NCBI GenBank assembly: GCA_001184205.1
Contig: LBMP01000004.1
Location: forward strand, 261,755 to 325,754
DNA: 64,000 nucleotides
Origin: Desulfocarbo indianensis
GTDB lineage: Bacteria > Desulfobacterota > Desulfarculia > Desulfarculales > Desulfarculaceae
Direction: 5' to 3'
The notes under the pieces are model-generated. The model saw only the letters and a list, made by a program, of their open reading frames with translations. It did not search any database and had not been told where the DNA came from. The translations under genes and the position numbers were made by a program. Position 1 is the stretch's first letter. Every line of letters begins with the position of its first letter. Positions 16,498-25,215 of this stretch are shown in pieces.

Positions 16498-17498
16498 TGC
16501 GGGGGCTTAAGCGCCTGGCCGTGCAGTTGCGGGATTTTTACCTGCGCCGCCCCATGCCCCAGGCCGGGCCCTTCCGTTTGTGGGTGGATATAACCTCCCG
16601 CTGCAACCTGAAATGCCGCGCCTGCCCCCAGCGCCTTTTGCCGGAAAGCCAGCGCCGCGACATGCCCGAGGAGCTGCTGGCCTGCCTGGCCGAACAGGTG
16701 GCCGCCGGCGCGGCCCGCGAGGTGAATCTCTTCCACCGCGGCGAACCCCTGTTGCACCCCAGGCTGGGCTTTTGGCTGGCCCGTTTCCGCCGGGCCGGGG
16801 CCCTGGTGCGCCTGCACAGCAACGCCACCCTTTTGGACCGGGCCAGGGTGGAGGATATCCTGGCGGCGCGGCCCCACCGGCTCACTTTATCCATAGACAC
16901 CCTTGGCGCGGCTGATTACGCCCTGGCCAGGCCCGGCGCGGACCTGGAGCGCAGCCTGGCCGGCCTGGAGCTGCTCCTCAAGCGGCGCGGGCAGAGGAAC
17001 CGGGCCTGGCCCAAGGTGGCCCTGCTCCTGATGGGCCATCAGCGAGGCGGCGCGGAAGCGCGGGCCAGGCTGGAGCGCCTGCGAGGCCTGGGCCTGGACC
17101 GGGTGGTTTGGCGCGCGCCCCACAACTGGGCCGGCGCGCTGGGCCCGGCCCCGCAGGCGCGCCTGCGGGCCTGCACCTTTCCCTGGTACGGCCTGGCCGT
17201 GCTCTCCGACGGCCGGGTGACGCCGTGCCCCCAGGATTTTTTCGGCGATATCACCCTGGGCCGCGCGGAACGGAGCCCGCTCCTGGAGATATGGCAAGGA
17301 GCCAAGGCCCAAGCTCTGCGGCGGGCCCACGCCGGGGGCGAGCTGGCGGATTATCCCGTGTGCCAGGCCTGCGACCGGGTGCGGCGGCCCACCTTGCTGG
17401 GTCTGCCCCTGGAGCATTTGCATAACTTCCTCGCGGAGTCTATATTTGGGTGGCCTGGGTTTGCCAAGGCTAAGCCCTGGAAAAATAGAATTAACTAA
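16497..17498 (+). CDS. radical SAM/SPASM-type enzyme in the polysaccharide cluster
   Basis: It has 333 residues. The radical SAM core begins at residue 30 (WVDITSRCNLKCRACPQR, cluster motif CxxxCxxC). A Cys-containing C-terminal region (CTFPWYGLAV, TPCPQDFFGD and YPVCQACDR) is consistent with a SPASM auxiliary-cluster domain. Such proteins in glycan clusters are thought to modify sugars or peptides, and the substrate here is unknown. Translation is coupled to the acyltransferase (ATG inside its stop). Confidence 0.85.
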   Translation: MRGLKRLAVQLRDFYLRRPMPQAGPFRLWVDITSRCNLKCRACPQRLLPESQRRDMPEELLACLAEQVAAGAAREVNLFHRGEPLLHPRLGFWLARFRRAGALVRLHSNATLLDRARVEDILAARPHRLTLSIDTLGAADYALARPGADLERSLAGLELLLKRRGQRNRAWPKVALLLMGHQRGGAEARARLERLRGLGLDRVVWRAPHNWAGALGPAPQARLRACTFPWYGLAVLSDGRVTPCPQDFFGDITLGRAERSPLLEIWQGAKAQALRRAHAGGELADYPVCQACDRVRRPTLLGLPLEHLHNFLAESIFGWPGFAKAKPWKNRIN

Positions 17499-17511
17499 GC
17501 AAAGAGCTGTC

Positions 17512-18702
17512 ATGAGAATACTAGGCATAGCCCCCACGCCCTTTTTCGCGGACCGCGGCTGCCACATGCGGATTCTGGGCGAGGTGCAGGCCCTGCAACG
17601 GCGCGGCCACGAGGTGCTCATCGTCACCTATCACCTGGGGCGGGACATCGAGGGCGTGCCCAGCCTGCGCACCAGGGAGGTGGGCTGGTACCAGAAGCTG
17701 GAGGCCGGCCCCGCCCTGGGCAAGTTCTACCTGGATTGGCTGCTCTGGCGCGAAACCATCAAGGCCATCAAGAGCTTCCGGCCCGACGTCATCCACGGCC
17801 ACCTGCACGAGGGCGCGCTCATCGGGCTCATGGCCCGGCGCCTGGCCGGCAGCAGGGCCCCGGTGGTGTTCGACGTGCAGGGCAGCCTCACCAAGGAGCT
17901 TGATTCCTACGGCTGGCTGAACAAGGCGCCCTTTATGCGCCCCATGTTCCGCGCCGTGGAAAAGATCATCACCCGCTGGGCCGAGCAATCGGTGGGCTCC
18001 AACCTGGCGGTGAGCGAGTTTCTGCAGGAGGAGATGGGTCTGGCCGCCCACCGGGTGTGCACCATCATCGACGGCGTGCACATGGGCTTTTTCGACGGCA
18101 CCGGCCGCCGGGATCTGAAGCAGGCCCTGGGCATAGCCGAGGGCCGGCCGGTGGTCACCTACACCGGCGCGCTTTTATCCAGCAAGGGGGTGGACAACTT
18201 CTTCCAGGCCATCCCCCACGTGCTGGCCCGGCAGCCGGACGCCTTTTTCCTGGTGGTGGGCTATCCGGTGGAGGAGAGCCGGGCCCTGGTGGAAAAGCTG
18301 GGCGTGGCCCACAGCGTGCTCTTCGCGGGCCGGGTGGATTATTTCGAGCTGCCCGACTATCTGAAGATAGCCGACGTGGCCGTGGACCCCAAGGTGGACG
18401 CGGCGGGCGAGGCCAGCGGCAAGATAATCAACTACATGGGGGCCGGCCTGCCGGTGGCCTGTTTCGACCACGCCAACAACCGCGCGTTTTTGGGCGATAC
18501 CGGAGCCTTCGCGCCGGAGCCCACGCCCCGCGGCCTGGCCCAGGCCATCTTGGAGCTTCTGAACGATCCCCGGGCCAGGGCGGCCAAGGGCGCGGCGGCC
18601 AGGGAGCGGGTGGAGCGGGAGTTCTCCTGGGAAGCCGGCGGCAGGATGTACGAGGAGGTTTTCCAGCGGGCCTTGCAGCCGCCTCCGGGAAGGGCGGCCT
18701 AG
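17512..18702 (+). CDS. glycosyltransferase family 4 protein
   Basis: The 396-residue GT-B retaining glycosyltransferase has an N-terminal domain starting MRILGIAPTPFFADRGCH (with the Gly/His stretch for acceptor binding). The C-terminal GT4 domain contains VVTYTGALLSSKGVDNF and the nucleotide-sugar region AGEASGKIINYMGAGLPV. The start at 17512 was chosen because the domain begins there; the in-frame Met at 17446 lies inside the upstream gene. It is predicted cytoplasmic or membrane-associated, adding a sugar to a lipid-linked glycan. Confidence 0.9.
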   Translation: MRILGIAPTPFFADRGCHMRILGEVQALQRRGHEVLIVTYHLGRDIEGVPSLRTREVGWYQKLEAGPALGKFYLDWLLWRETIKAIKSFRPDVIHGHLHEGALIGLMARRLAGSRAPVVFDVQGSLTKELDSYGWLNKAPFMRPMFRAVEKIITRWAEQSVGSNLAVSEFLQEEMGLAAHRVCTIIDGVHMGFFDGTGRRDLKQALGIAEGRPVVTYTGALLSSKGVDNFFQAIPHVLARQPDAFFLVVGYPVEESRALVEKLGVAHSVLFAGRVDYFELPDYLKIADVAVDPKVDAAGEASGKIINYMGAGLPVACFDHANNRAFLGDTGAFAPEPTPRGLAQAILELLNDPRARAAKGAAARERVEREFSWEAGGRMYEEVFQRALQPPPGRAA

Positions 18703-18711
18703 AGGGCCGCC

Positions 18712-19251
18712 GTGCCCACTCCGGTAGGACATATCCTGGCCGGCGTGGCCGTTGGCCAGGCCGCCAATTGGAACCGGCCGCTCTTGGCCAACCCCTGGCG
18801 GGACATGGCCTTGTTCGCGGTGATATCGGTGCTGGGCGATCTGGACTTCCTGCCCGGCATCCTGGCCGGCCAGCACGACCTCTACCACCACGGCGTCACC
18901 CATTCCCTGGGCGCGGCCGTGGCGATGGGGCTGGCCATGGCCATGATCGGCTGGCCACGGGGCAGGGCCTGGCGCTGGGGGCTCACGGGTTTTCTGGTGT
19001 ATTTCGCCCACGCGGCTCTGGACGCCGTGGGCCAGGACACCAGCTTCCCCTATGGGGTGCCCTTGTGGTGGCCCTTGAGCGATGAATACGTCATCGCCGA
19101 CTGGGCGTTTTTTCTGGATGTGCGGCGCACGCCTTTCGGCTGGCCGGTGCTAAGGCACAACCTGGTGGCCGTGGCCTTGGAGATAGCCGTGCTGGGGCCG
19201 CCGGCGGCGCTGATCGCCTGGCGGCGGCTCAGGCGCGCGCGAAGACAATAG
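18712..19251 (+). CDS. DUF457/YdjM-like membrane-bound metal-dependent hydrolase
   Basis: The 179-residue membrane protein opens with the family signature TPVGHILAG and has LGDLDFLPG and HHGVTHSLG, which provide Asp and His ligands for a metal. Four to five hydrophobic segments are visible. The start is a GTG at 18712, nine bases after the glycosyltransferase stop. The family is described as a putative membrane hydrolase; no substrate is known. Confidence 0.85.
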   Translation: MPTPVGHILAGVAVGQAANWNRPLLANPWRDMALFAVISVLGDLDFLPGILAGQHDLYHHGVTHSLGAAVAMGLAMAMIGWPRGRAWRWGLTGFLVYFAHAALDAVGQDTSFPYGVPLWWPLSDEYVIADWAFFLDVRRTPFGWPVLRHNLVAVALEIAVLGPPAALIAWRRLRRARRQ

Positions 19252-19267
19252 AAAAACAAAGCGAGGG

Positions 19268-20236
19268 ATGCCGGTGGATCTTTCGGTGGTGGTACCGCTG
19301 TACAATGAAGAGGCCAACCTGGAGGCCCTGCACGCCGAGGTAGTGGCGGCCTTGGACCAGCTCAATCTGGAGTGGGAGGCGGTGTACGTGGACGACGGCT
19401 CCTCGGACTCCACCTACCAGGTCCTTGAGCGCCTGGCCGCCCAGGATAAACGCATCGTGGGCGTGCGCCTGCGCAAGAACTTCGGCCAGACCGCGGCCAT
19501 GAGCGCCGGCTTTGATTATTCCCAGGGCAAGGTGGTGGTGACCATGGACGGGGATTTGCAGAACGATCCCCGCGACATCGCCAAGCTCCTGGCCAAGCTG
19601 AACGAGGGCTTCGACATCGCGGCGGGCTGGCGCTTCGACCGCCAGGACGCCTTTCTCTCCCGCAAGCTGCCCTCGCGCCTGGCCAACGGCCTCATCAGCC
19701 TCATCACCAAGGTGAAGCTGCACGATTACGGCTGCACCCTGAAGGCCTTCCGCCGGGAGGTGGTGCGGAACATCAGGCTCTACGGAGAGATGCACCGCTT
19801 CATCCCGGCCATCGCCTCCTGGATGGGGGTGAGCATCGCCGAGGTGCCGGTGAACCACCGGCCCCGCCGGGCGGGCAAGAGCAAATACGGCATAGGCCGC
19901 ACCCCAAGGGTGCTTTTGGACCTCATCACCGTCAAGTTCCTGCTTTCCTACGTCACCCGGCCCATCCAGATTTTCGGCAAGTGGGGCCTGGCCGCGGGCG
20001 CGGCCGGCTTTCTCCTGGCGCTGTACTACACGGTGATGCGCCTTTTCTGGGCCGAGCCCATGTGGGGCAAGCCGGGCGTGATTTTGGCGGTGCTCCTGTT
20101 GTTCGTCGGCGTGCAGCTCATCAGCATCGGCCTTTTGGGGGAGATGCAGATGCGCATTTATTACGAAACCCAGAACAAGCCCATCTACACCGTGCGACAG
20201 GTGCTCAACCGTGAAGAGGGCCGCGGCTGCTCTTGA
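19268..20236 (+). CDS. family 2 glycosyltransferase with C-terminal membrane anchor
   Basis: It has 322 residues. The GT-A domain shows LSVVVPLYNEE, VYVDDGSSDST and the metal-binding DGD in TMDGDLQNDP. Two hydrophobic helices near residues 235-295 resemble the DPMS/ArnC/GtrB group, which transfers a sugar to polyprenyl phosphate. It would make a lipid-linked sugar donor for later transfer. Its stop overlaps the start of the flippase gene by a few bases. Confidence 0.9.
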   Translation: MPVDLSVVVPLYNEEANLEALHAEVVAALDQLNLEWEAVYVDDGSSDSTYQVLERLAAQDKRIVGVRLRKNFGQTAAMSAGFDYSQGKVVVTMDGDLQNDPRDIAKLLAKLNEGFDIAAGWRFDRQDAFLSRKLPSRLANGLISLITKVKLHDYGCTLKAFRREVVRNIRLYGEMHRFIPAIASWMGVSIAEVPVNHRPRRAGKSKYGIGRTPRVLLDLITVKFLLSYVTRPIQIFGKWGLAAGAAGFLLALYYTVMRLFWAEPMWGKPGVILAVLLLFVGVQLISIGLLGEMQMRIYYETQNKPIYTVRQVLNREEGRGCS

Positions 20237-21699
20237 AACCGGTTGACGACATGCACCCCCTGGCCAGGGCCGGGCGCAACCTGCTCCTTAAAACCACGGG
20301 CGAGGTGCTGGCCCGCATAGCCTTCTTTTTTCTCTTCATCTACGCGGCCAGGGCGCTGGGGGCCGAGGACTTCGGCCGCTATTCCTATGCCGCCACCCTG
20401 GCCGCCCTGGCCCTGATCGGCATGGACCTGGGCCTCAACACGCTTTTCGTGCGCGACGGGGCGCAGGACCCCGGCGCGGTGCCGGGCTACGCGGGCACGC
20501 TGTTGGCGGTCAAATCGGCGCTGGCGGTGCTGGTGCTTTTCATCCTCTTGGGCTTTTGCCGGGCCATGGGTTTCGGCTCGGCCCAAACCGGCCTGATAAT
20601 GGCGGTGGCCCTGGTGCAGGTCTTGTGGGGCTTGAGCGAATTGGGCGTGGCCGGCCTCAACGCCCTGGAGCGCATGGACCAGGAGGCCCTGGTCAAATCC
20701 AGCGGCCGCCTGGCCGCCCTGCTCCTGGCCGGCGGTTTATTGGCCTTTGGCTACGGCCTGGGGGGCCTGGTCCTGGGCATGGTGTTGGCCAATCTCTGGG
20801 CGGCCGGCTTGAGCCTGTGGCTCCTGCGCCGGCGGGCCGGTTTCAGGCTGCGCTGGGAGAAGGGCTTCCTGGCCCACCTCCTGCGCGAGGCCCTGCCTCT
20901 GGCCTTGACCAACGTGTTCGTCCTGGTGTTCGTGCGGGTGGACATTGTCATGTTGGAGTTGATGGGCCGCTCCTACACCGAGATCGGCTGGTACGCGGCC
21001 GGCATCAGGGTCATAGACGGCGTGAGCATCGTGCCGGCCCTGGTGGCCGGGGCCAGCCTGCCCGTGATGTCCAGCCTGGCCAAGCAGGACAGGGCGGCCT
21101 TGGTCAAGCTCTACCGCCAGGCCCAGCGCCTGGTGCTGCTTTTGGGCCTGCCCGCCGCGGTGGGGCTGTGGGCCACGCGGCAGGGCGCTGCCCTGGCCCT
21201 TTACGGCCCCCAGTTCAGCGAGACCGCCCGCGCCTTTGCCTGGCTGGCCCCGGTGCTGGCTTTCCTGTTCTTGAATTTTCTCCAGCTGGGAGCGCTCACC
21301 GCCCTGGGCCTGCAAAAAAAATGCGCCGTGGCCACGGGGGTGTGCGTGCTGGTCAACGTGGGGCTCAACTTGTGGCTCATACCGACCTACGCCTTCGTGG
21401 GGGCGGCGGCGGCCACCCTATTGACCGAGGTGGCGCTCTTCGGGCTTTGCGCCGCCTACATCCGCAGGCACCTGGGCGCCAGCGGGCTCCTGGCCCGGGC
21501 CTGGCGGCCGGCCCTGGCCTCGCTGGTCATGGGCCTGGTCCTGCTTTGGCTGCGGGAGTGGCCCCTGTGGGGGCTCATCGCGGTGGGCATGGCGGTGTAC
21601 GCGGCCGCGCTCTTGGCCCTGGGCGGTCTCACCAAAAATGAAATGAAAGACCTCTGGCGGCTTTCGCGCCGGCCGGGTGAATATGGAGACAGGGCATGA
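20233..21699 (+). CDS. Wzx-like polysaccharide flippase
   Basis: The 488-residue polytopic protein of the MATE/MOP superfamily has about 12-14 hydrophobic segments and an N-terminal LLKTTGEVLARIAFF typical of O-antigen or exopolysaccharide repeat-unit flippases. It should move a lipid-linked repeat unit across the inner membrane. The start may be TTG at 20233, coupled to the previous stop, or ATG at 20251. Downstream are three GT4 genes. Confidence 0.9.
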   Translation: MKPVDDMHPLARAGRNLLLKTTGEVLARIAFFFLFIYAARALGAEDFGRYSYAATLAALALIGMDLGLNTLFVRDGAQDPGAVPGYAGTLLAVKSALAVLVLFILLGFCRAMGFGSAQTGLIMAVALVQVLWGLSELGVAGLNALERMDQEALVKSSGRLAALLLAGGLLAFGYGLGGLVLGMVLANLWAAGLSLWLLRRRAGFRLRWEKGFLAHLLREALPLALTNVFVLVFVRVDIVMLELMGRSYTEIGWYAAGIRVIDGVSIVPALVAGASLPVMSSLAKQDRAALVKLYRQAQRLVLLLGLPAAVGLWATRQGAALALYGPQFSETARAFAWLAPVLAFLFLNFLQLGALTALGLQKKCAVATGVCVLVNVGLNLWLIPTYAFVGAAAATLLTEVALFGLCAAYIRRHLGASGLLARAWRPALASLVMGLVLLWLREWPLWGLIAVGMAVYAAALLALGGLTKNEMKDLWRLSRRPGEYGDRA

Positions 21700-21732
21700 C
21701 CTTGAAGGCCTTGGCCTGGAAAAGGTGTTGAG

Positions 21733-22878
21733 GTGAGGGTAGGCATAGACACCAGGACCGTGACCCCGGTGCGCTCCGGCGTGGGCAATTACGTGCTCAA
21801 TCTTCTGGAGGGCCTGCGCTGGGTGGCGCCGCAGCAGGAGTTTTTTCTGTTGGGCCAGCGGCAGAACCTGGAAACCATCGGCTGGAATTTGCCTTCCGGT
21901 CTTTTTCACAGCACCCGCTTTTCCCACGAAAGCCATCCCTGGGGCGACCTGTGGGAGCATTGCCTGCTGCCGCGCACCCTGCAAAAATACGGGGTGGACG
22001 TGTTCCACGGTCCGGCCACCCTGATTCCGCTCCTCAGCACCGGCTTCACCAGGGTGGTAACCATCCACGATCTGGTGGCCTTTCTTTTCTCCGAGACCAT
22101 CCCCAAGAAATACGCCCTGTACATGCGCTGGCTCATCAAGCAGGTGGTGGCCAAGGCCGACCGCATCATAAGCGTGAGCGAGCACACCAAGCAGGACCTG
22201 ATGGACGTGCTCAAGGTGGACCCGGCCAAGATATCGGTGGTGCACGAGGCCGCCTCGCCGGGCTTCCAGCCCATCCGGGACCAGACCAAGATCGCCTGGG
22301 TGCGCAGGCGCTATAATCTGCACGGCCCGTTCATATATCATGTGGGCAACATTGAGCCGCGCAAGAACCTGGTGCGCCTGGTCAAGGCCTTCATCATGCT
22401 GCGCAGATGCGCCAAGCTGGACGTGCGCCTGGTCATCACCGGCCAGAGGGGCTGGCTCACCAATATGCTGTTCCGCGAGCTGGACGGCCTGACCTTGGGC
22501 GACGAGGTGGTCTTCACCGGCTACGTGCAGCGCACGGATTTGCCGCTCCTCATGAACGCGGCCGAGGCCTTTGTGTTTCCTTCCTTGTACGAGGGCTTCG
22601 GCCTGCCGGTGCTGGAAGCCATGAGTTGCGGCACGCCGGTGGTGACCAGCAACATCAGTTCGCTGCCCGAGATCGTGGGATCGGCCGCGGTGCTGGTGGA
22701 CCCGGAAAGCGTGGAGTCCATATCGCAGGGGATCGAAAGGGTTTTGACCGCCTCGTCCCTGCGGCGCAGGCTGACCAAGGAGGGCCTGCTGCAGGCCCGC
22801 AAGTTTTCCTGGGAACGGGCCGCCCGCGAGACCATGGCCGTGTACCGCTTGGCCCACGAGGAAAAGAGGGGCATTTGA
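21733..22878 (+). CDS. glycosyltransferase family 4 protein
   Basis: The 381-residue GT-B enzyme begins (GTG start) VGIDTRTVTPVRSGVGNY and carries the GT4 donor motif in YEGFGLPVLEAMSCG with the E-x7-E pair. It resembles the mannosyltransferase-like WbaZ/MtfB group. The gene ends inside the TTG start of the next one. It is predicted to extend the lipid-linked glycan. Confidence 0.9.
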   Translation: MRVGIDTRTVTPVRSGVGNYVLNLLEGLRWVAPQQEFFLLGQRQNLETIGWNLPSGLFHSTRFSHESHPWGDLWEHCLLPRTLQKYGVDVFHGPATLIPLLSTGFTRVVTIHDLVAFLFSETIPKKYALYMRWLIKQVVAKADRIISVSEHTKQDLMDVLKVDPAKISVVHEAASPGFQPIRDQTKIAWVRRRYNLHGPFIYHVGNIEPRKNLVRLVKAFIMLRRCAKLDVRLVITGQRGWLTNMLFRELDGLTLGDEVVFTGYVQRTDLPLLMNAAEAFVFPSLYEGFGLPVLEAMSCGTPVVTSNISSLPEIVGSAAVLVDPESVESISQGIERVLTASSLRRRLTKEGLLQARKFSWERAARETMAVYRLAHEEKRGI

Positions 22879-23972
22879 AACTTATCTATGACATGCGCAT
22901 TCTGGGCGGCCGCATGCACGGCATGGCCCGCTACGGGCTGGAGCTGTTGAAGGCCCTGCTGGACACCGGCGAGGAGCTTTCGGCGGGGGTCCTGGTGCGG
23001 CGGCCGCAAGACGCCCAATTCCTGCCCCGCGACAAGCGGGTGCTGGCCATCGCCTGCAAGCTGGCCCCTTACGGGCTTACCACCCAGTTCAAGCTGCCCA
23101 ACCTGCTCCACGGCCTGCGGCCCGAGGTTTATCACTGCCCGTTCTACGCGGCGCCGGGCTATTACCAAGGCCCCATGGTCATAACGGTGCACGATCTGAT
23201 CCACCTGCGCTTTCCCAAGGATCACGGCTTCCGCCACCGCATGTCCTACCGCTGGGTGGTGGGCCCGGCCGCGCGGCGCTCGGCCGCGGTGATCACCGTG
23301 AGCCAGCATTCCAAGAACGACATCGTGGAGCTTTTGGGCGTGGCCCCGGACAAGGTGCGGGTCATCCCCAACGGCGTGAGCCCGGCCTTCAAACCACTGC
23401 CGGCCGGGGAGCGGGAAAAGGCCCCCGCCCGCCTGGGCCTGCCGGCGCGCTACATCCTGGGGGTGGGCAATCCCAAGCCCCACAAGAACCTGGCCGCCCT
23501 GGTGGAGGCCCACCGCCTGCTGCGCGCCCGGGACGCCTCCGCGCCGGAGCTGGTGCTGATCGGCCTGGACCGCCCCCGTCAGGCGGGGATCAAGTCCGGC
23601 GACGCCGTGGTCATCAAGCCGCACCTGGGCGACGAGGAATTGGCCCAGGCCTACGGCGCGGCTCAGGCGGTGTGCGTCCCCTCGCGGTACGAGGGCTTCG
23701 GCCTGCCCGCCCTGGAGGCCCTGGCCTGCGGCGCGCCGCTGGTGGCCTCGGACCGGGCCTCCCTGCCCGAGGTGGTGGGCGAGGCGGGCCTCCTCACGCC
23801 GCCGGAGCCGGAAGCCCTGGCCCAGGCTTTAAGCCGGGTGCTGGCCGACGGCGATCTGGCCCGGCGCCTGCGCTTGGCCGGCCCTGAGCAGGCGGCCCGC
23901 TTTACCTGGGCCCAGGCGGCCCAGGCCACCCTGCGGGTCTACCGGCGGGTGGCCTCCGGAGAGGGGTTCTGA
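22875..23972 (+). CDS. glycosyltransferase family 4 protein
   Basis: The 365-residue GT-B enzyme begins MKLIYDMRILGGRMHGMARY and has YEGFGLPALEALACGAP with E-x7-E. The start is a TTG overlapping the previous stop, with AGAGGGG just upstream; the alternative is ATG at 22893. It is similar in layout to the preceding gene, so the two may come from an old duplication. The stop overlaps the ATG of the next gene (TGATG). Confidence 0.9.
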   Translation: MKLIYDMRILGGRMHGMARYGLELLKALLDTGEELSAGVLVRRPQDAQFLPRDKRVLAIACKLAPYGLTTQFKLPNLLHGLRPEVYHCPFYAAPGYYQGPMVITVHDLIHLRFPKDHGFRHRMSYRWVVGPAARRSAAVITVSQHSKNDIVELLGVAPDKVRVIPNGVSPAFKPLPAGEREKAPARLGLPARYILGVGNPKPHKNLAALVEAHRLLRARDASAPELVLIGLDRPRQAGIKSGDAVVIKPHLGDEELAQAYGAAQAVCVPSRYEGFGLPALEALACGAPLVASDRASLPEVVGEAGLLTPPEPEALAQALSRVLADGDLARRLRLAGPEQAARFTWAQAAQATLRVYRRVASGEGF

Positions 23973-25129
23973 TGAGCGTGGACGCGGCGCAGGGCCTGGC
24001 CGGGGTGCGGGCCGTTTTGGCCCACGACTGGCTCACCGGCATGCGCGGCGGCGAAAAAGTCCTGGAGGCCTTTTGCCGCCTGTTTCCCCAAGCGCCCATC
24101 TACACTCTGCTGCATCTGCCGGGCAAGGTGAGCGGTCTCATCGAGAGCCACGCCATCAGGCCGTCGGTTCTGCAACGCATGCCCGCCGTGGCCAGGCGCT
24201 ACCGCTATTATCTGCCGCTGTTCCCCCTGGCCGTGGAACGCCTGCGCCTGCCGCCCGCCGACCTGGTGCTCTCCTCCAGCCATTGCGCGGCCAAGGGCGT
24301 GCGCGCGCCGGCCGGAGCCTTGCACGTTAGCTATGTGCACACCCCCATGCGCTACGTGTGGGACATGTACGATTCCTATTTCGGGCCGGGCCGGGGCGGC
24401 CTGGCCAGGTACGTGATGCCGATCTTCCGGGGCGGCTTGCAGCGTTGGGACGTGCGCACTGCCGCTGGCGTGGATCACTTCATCGCCAACTCGGCCCACG
24501 TGGCCCGGCGCATCCAAAGGCACTACGGACGGGAGTCCACGGTCATCCATCCGCCGGTGGACACCGAGCGCTTCGCCCCGGTGGAAAAGGCCGAGGACTA
24601 CTACCTGGTGGTGAGCGCCCTGGTGCCCTACAAGCGGGTGGATTTGGCGGTGAAGGCCTGCACCGCCTTGGGCCGGCGGCTGAAGGTCGTTGGCACCGGG
24701 CCGGAGGAGTCCAGGCTCAAAAGCCTGGCCGGCCCCAGCGTGGAGTTCCTGGGCTGGCAGCCGGACGGGGCCCTGCCCGCTCTCTACGCCAAGGCCAGGG
24801 CCTTCATCTTTCCCGGCGAGGAGGATTTCGGCATCACGCCGGTGGAAGCCATGGCCGCCGGGCGGCCGGTGGTGGCCCTGGGCCGGGGAGGGGCCTTGGA
24901 GACGGTGGTGGGCCCCGGCGATGCGCAAGGCCGCGCGGCCACGGGCCGTTTCTTCGCCAGCCAGGAGGCCGAGGCGCTGGCCGCCGCCCTCCTCGATCTG
25001 GAGGCGGAGCTGGATTCCTTTGACCCGGCGGCCCTGGCCCGCCACGCGGCCGGCTTTGACACCGCCCTGTTCCTGGAGCGCATGGCCGCCTTTTTGCGCA
25101 AGGCCCTGGCCGAACGCCCGGCCCGTTGA
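23972..25129 (+). CDS. glycosyltransferase family 4 protein
   Basis: The 385-residue GT-B enzyme has an N-terminal VLAHDWLTGMRGGEKVLEA, typical of the WcaI/WbaZ-like mannosyltransferase type, and a GT4 donor region GEEDFGITPVEAMAAGRPV with the Glu pair. It is the last gene of the exopolysaccharide cluster on the plus strand. Its stop overlaps the -35 element of the candidate trk promoter. Confidence 0.9.
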   Translation: MSVDAAQGLAGVRAVLAHDWLTGMRGGEKVLEAFCRLFPQAPIYTLLHLPGKVSGLIESHAIRPSVLQRMPAVARRYRYYLPLFPLAVERLRLPPADLVLSSSHCAAKGVRAPAGALHVSYVHTPMRYVWDMYDSYFGPGRGGLARYVMPIFRGGLQRWDVRTAAGVDHFIANSAHVARRIQRHYGRESTVIHPPVDTERFAPVEKAEDYYLVVSALVPYKRVDLAVKACTALGRRLKVVGTGPEESRLKSLAGPSVEFLGWQPDGALPALYAKARAFIFPGEEDFGITPVEAMAAGRPVVALGRGGALETVVGPGDAQGRAATGRFFASQEAEALAAALLDLEAELDSFDPAALARHAAGFDTALFLERMAAFLRKALAERPAR

Positions 25130-25154
25130 CCGGGAAGCGGCGCGGTGCTAGGCT
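25126..25154 (+). promoter_or_regulatory. candidate sigma-70 promoter of trkA-trkH
   Basis: TTGACC (25126-25131) and TAGGCT (25149-25154) have 17-base spacing and lie 60 bases before trkA. The -10 match is modest. Confidence 0.35.
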
Positions 25155-25215
25155 ATTTGCTTGCGGGCTGCCTGAAAGGGCGGCCTGCGGTCTTTAACGT
25201 CTGGGGAGTGCCTCG

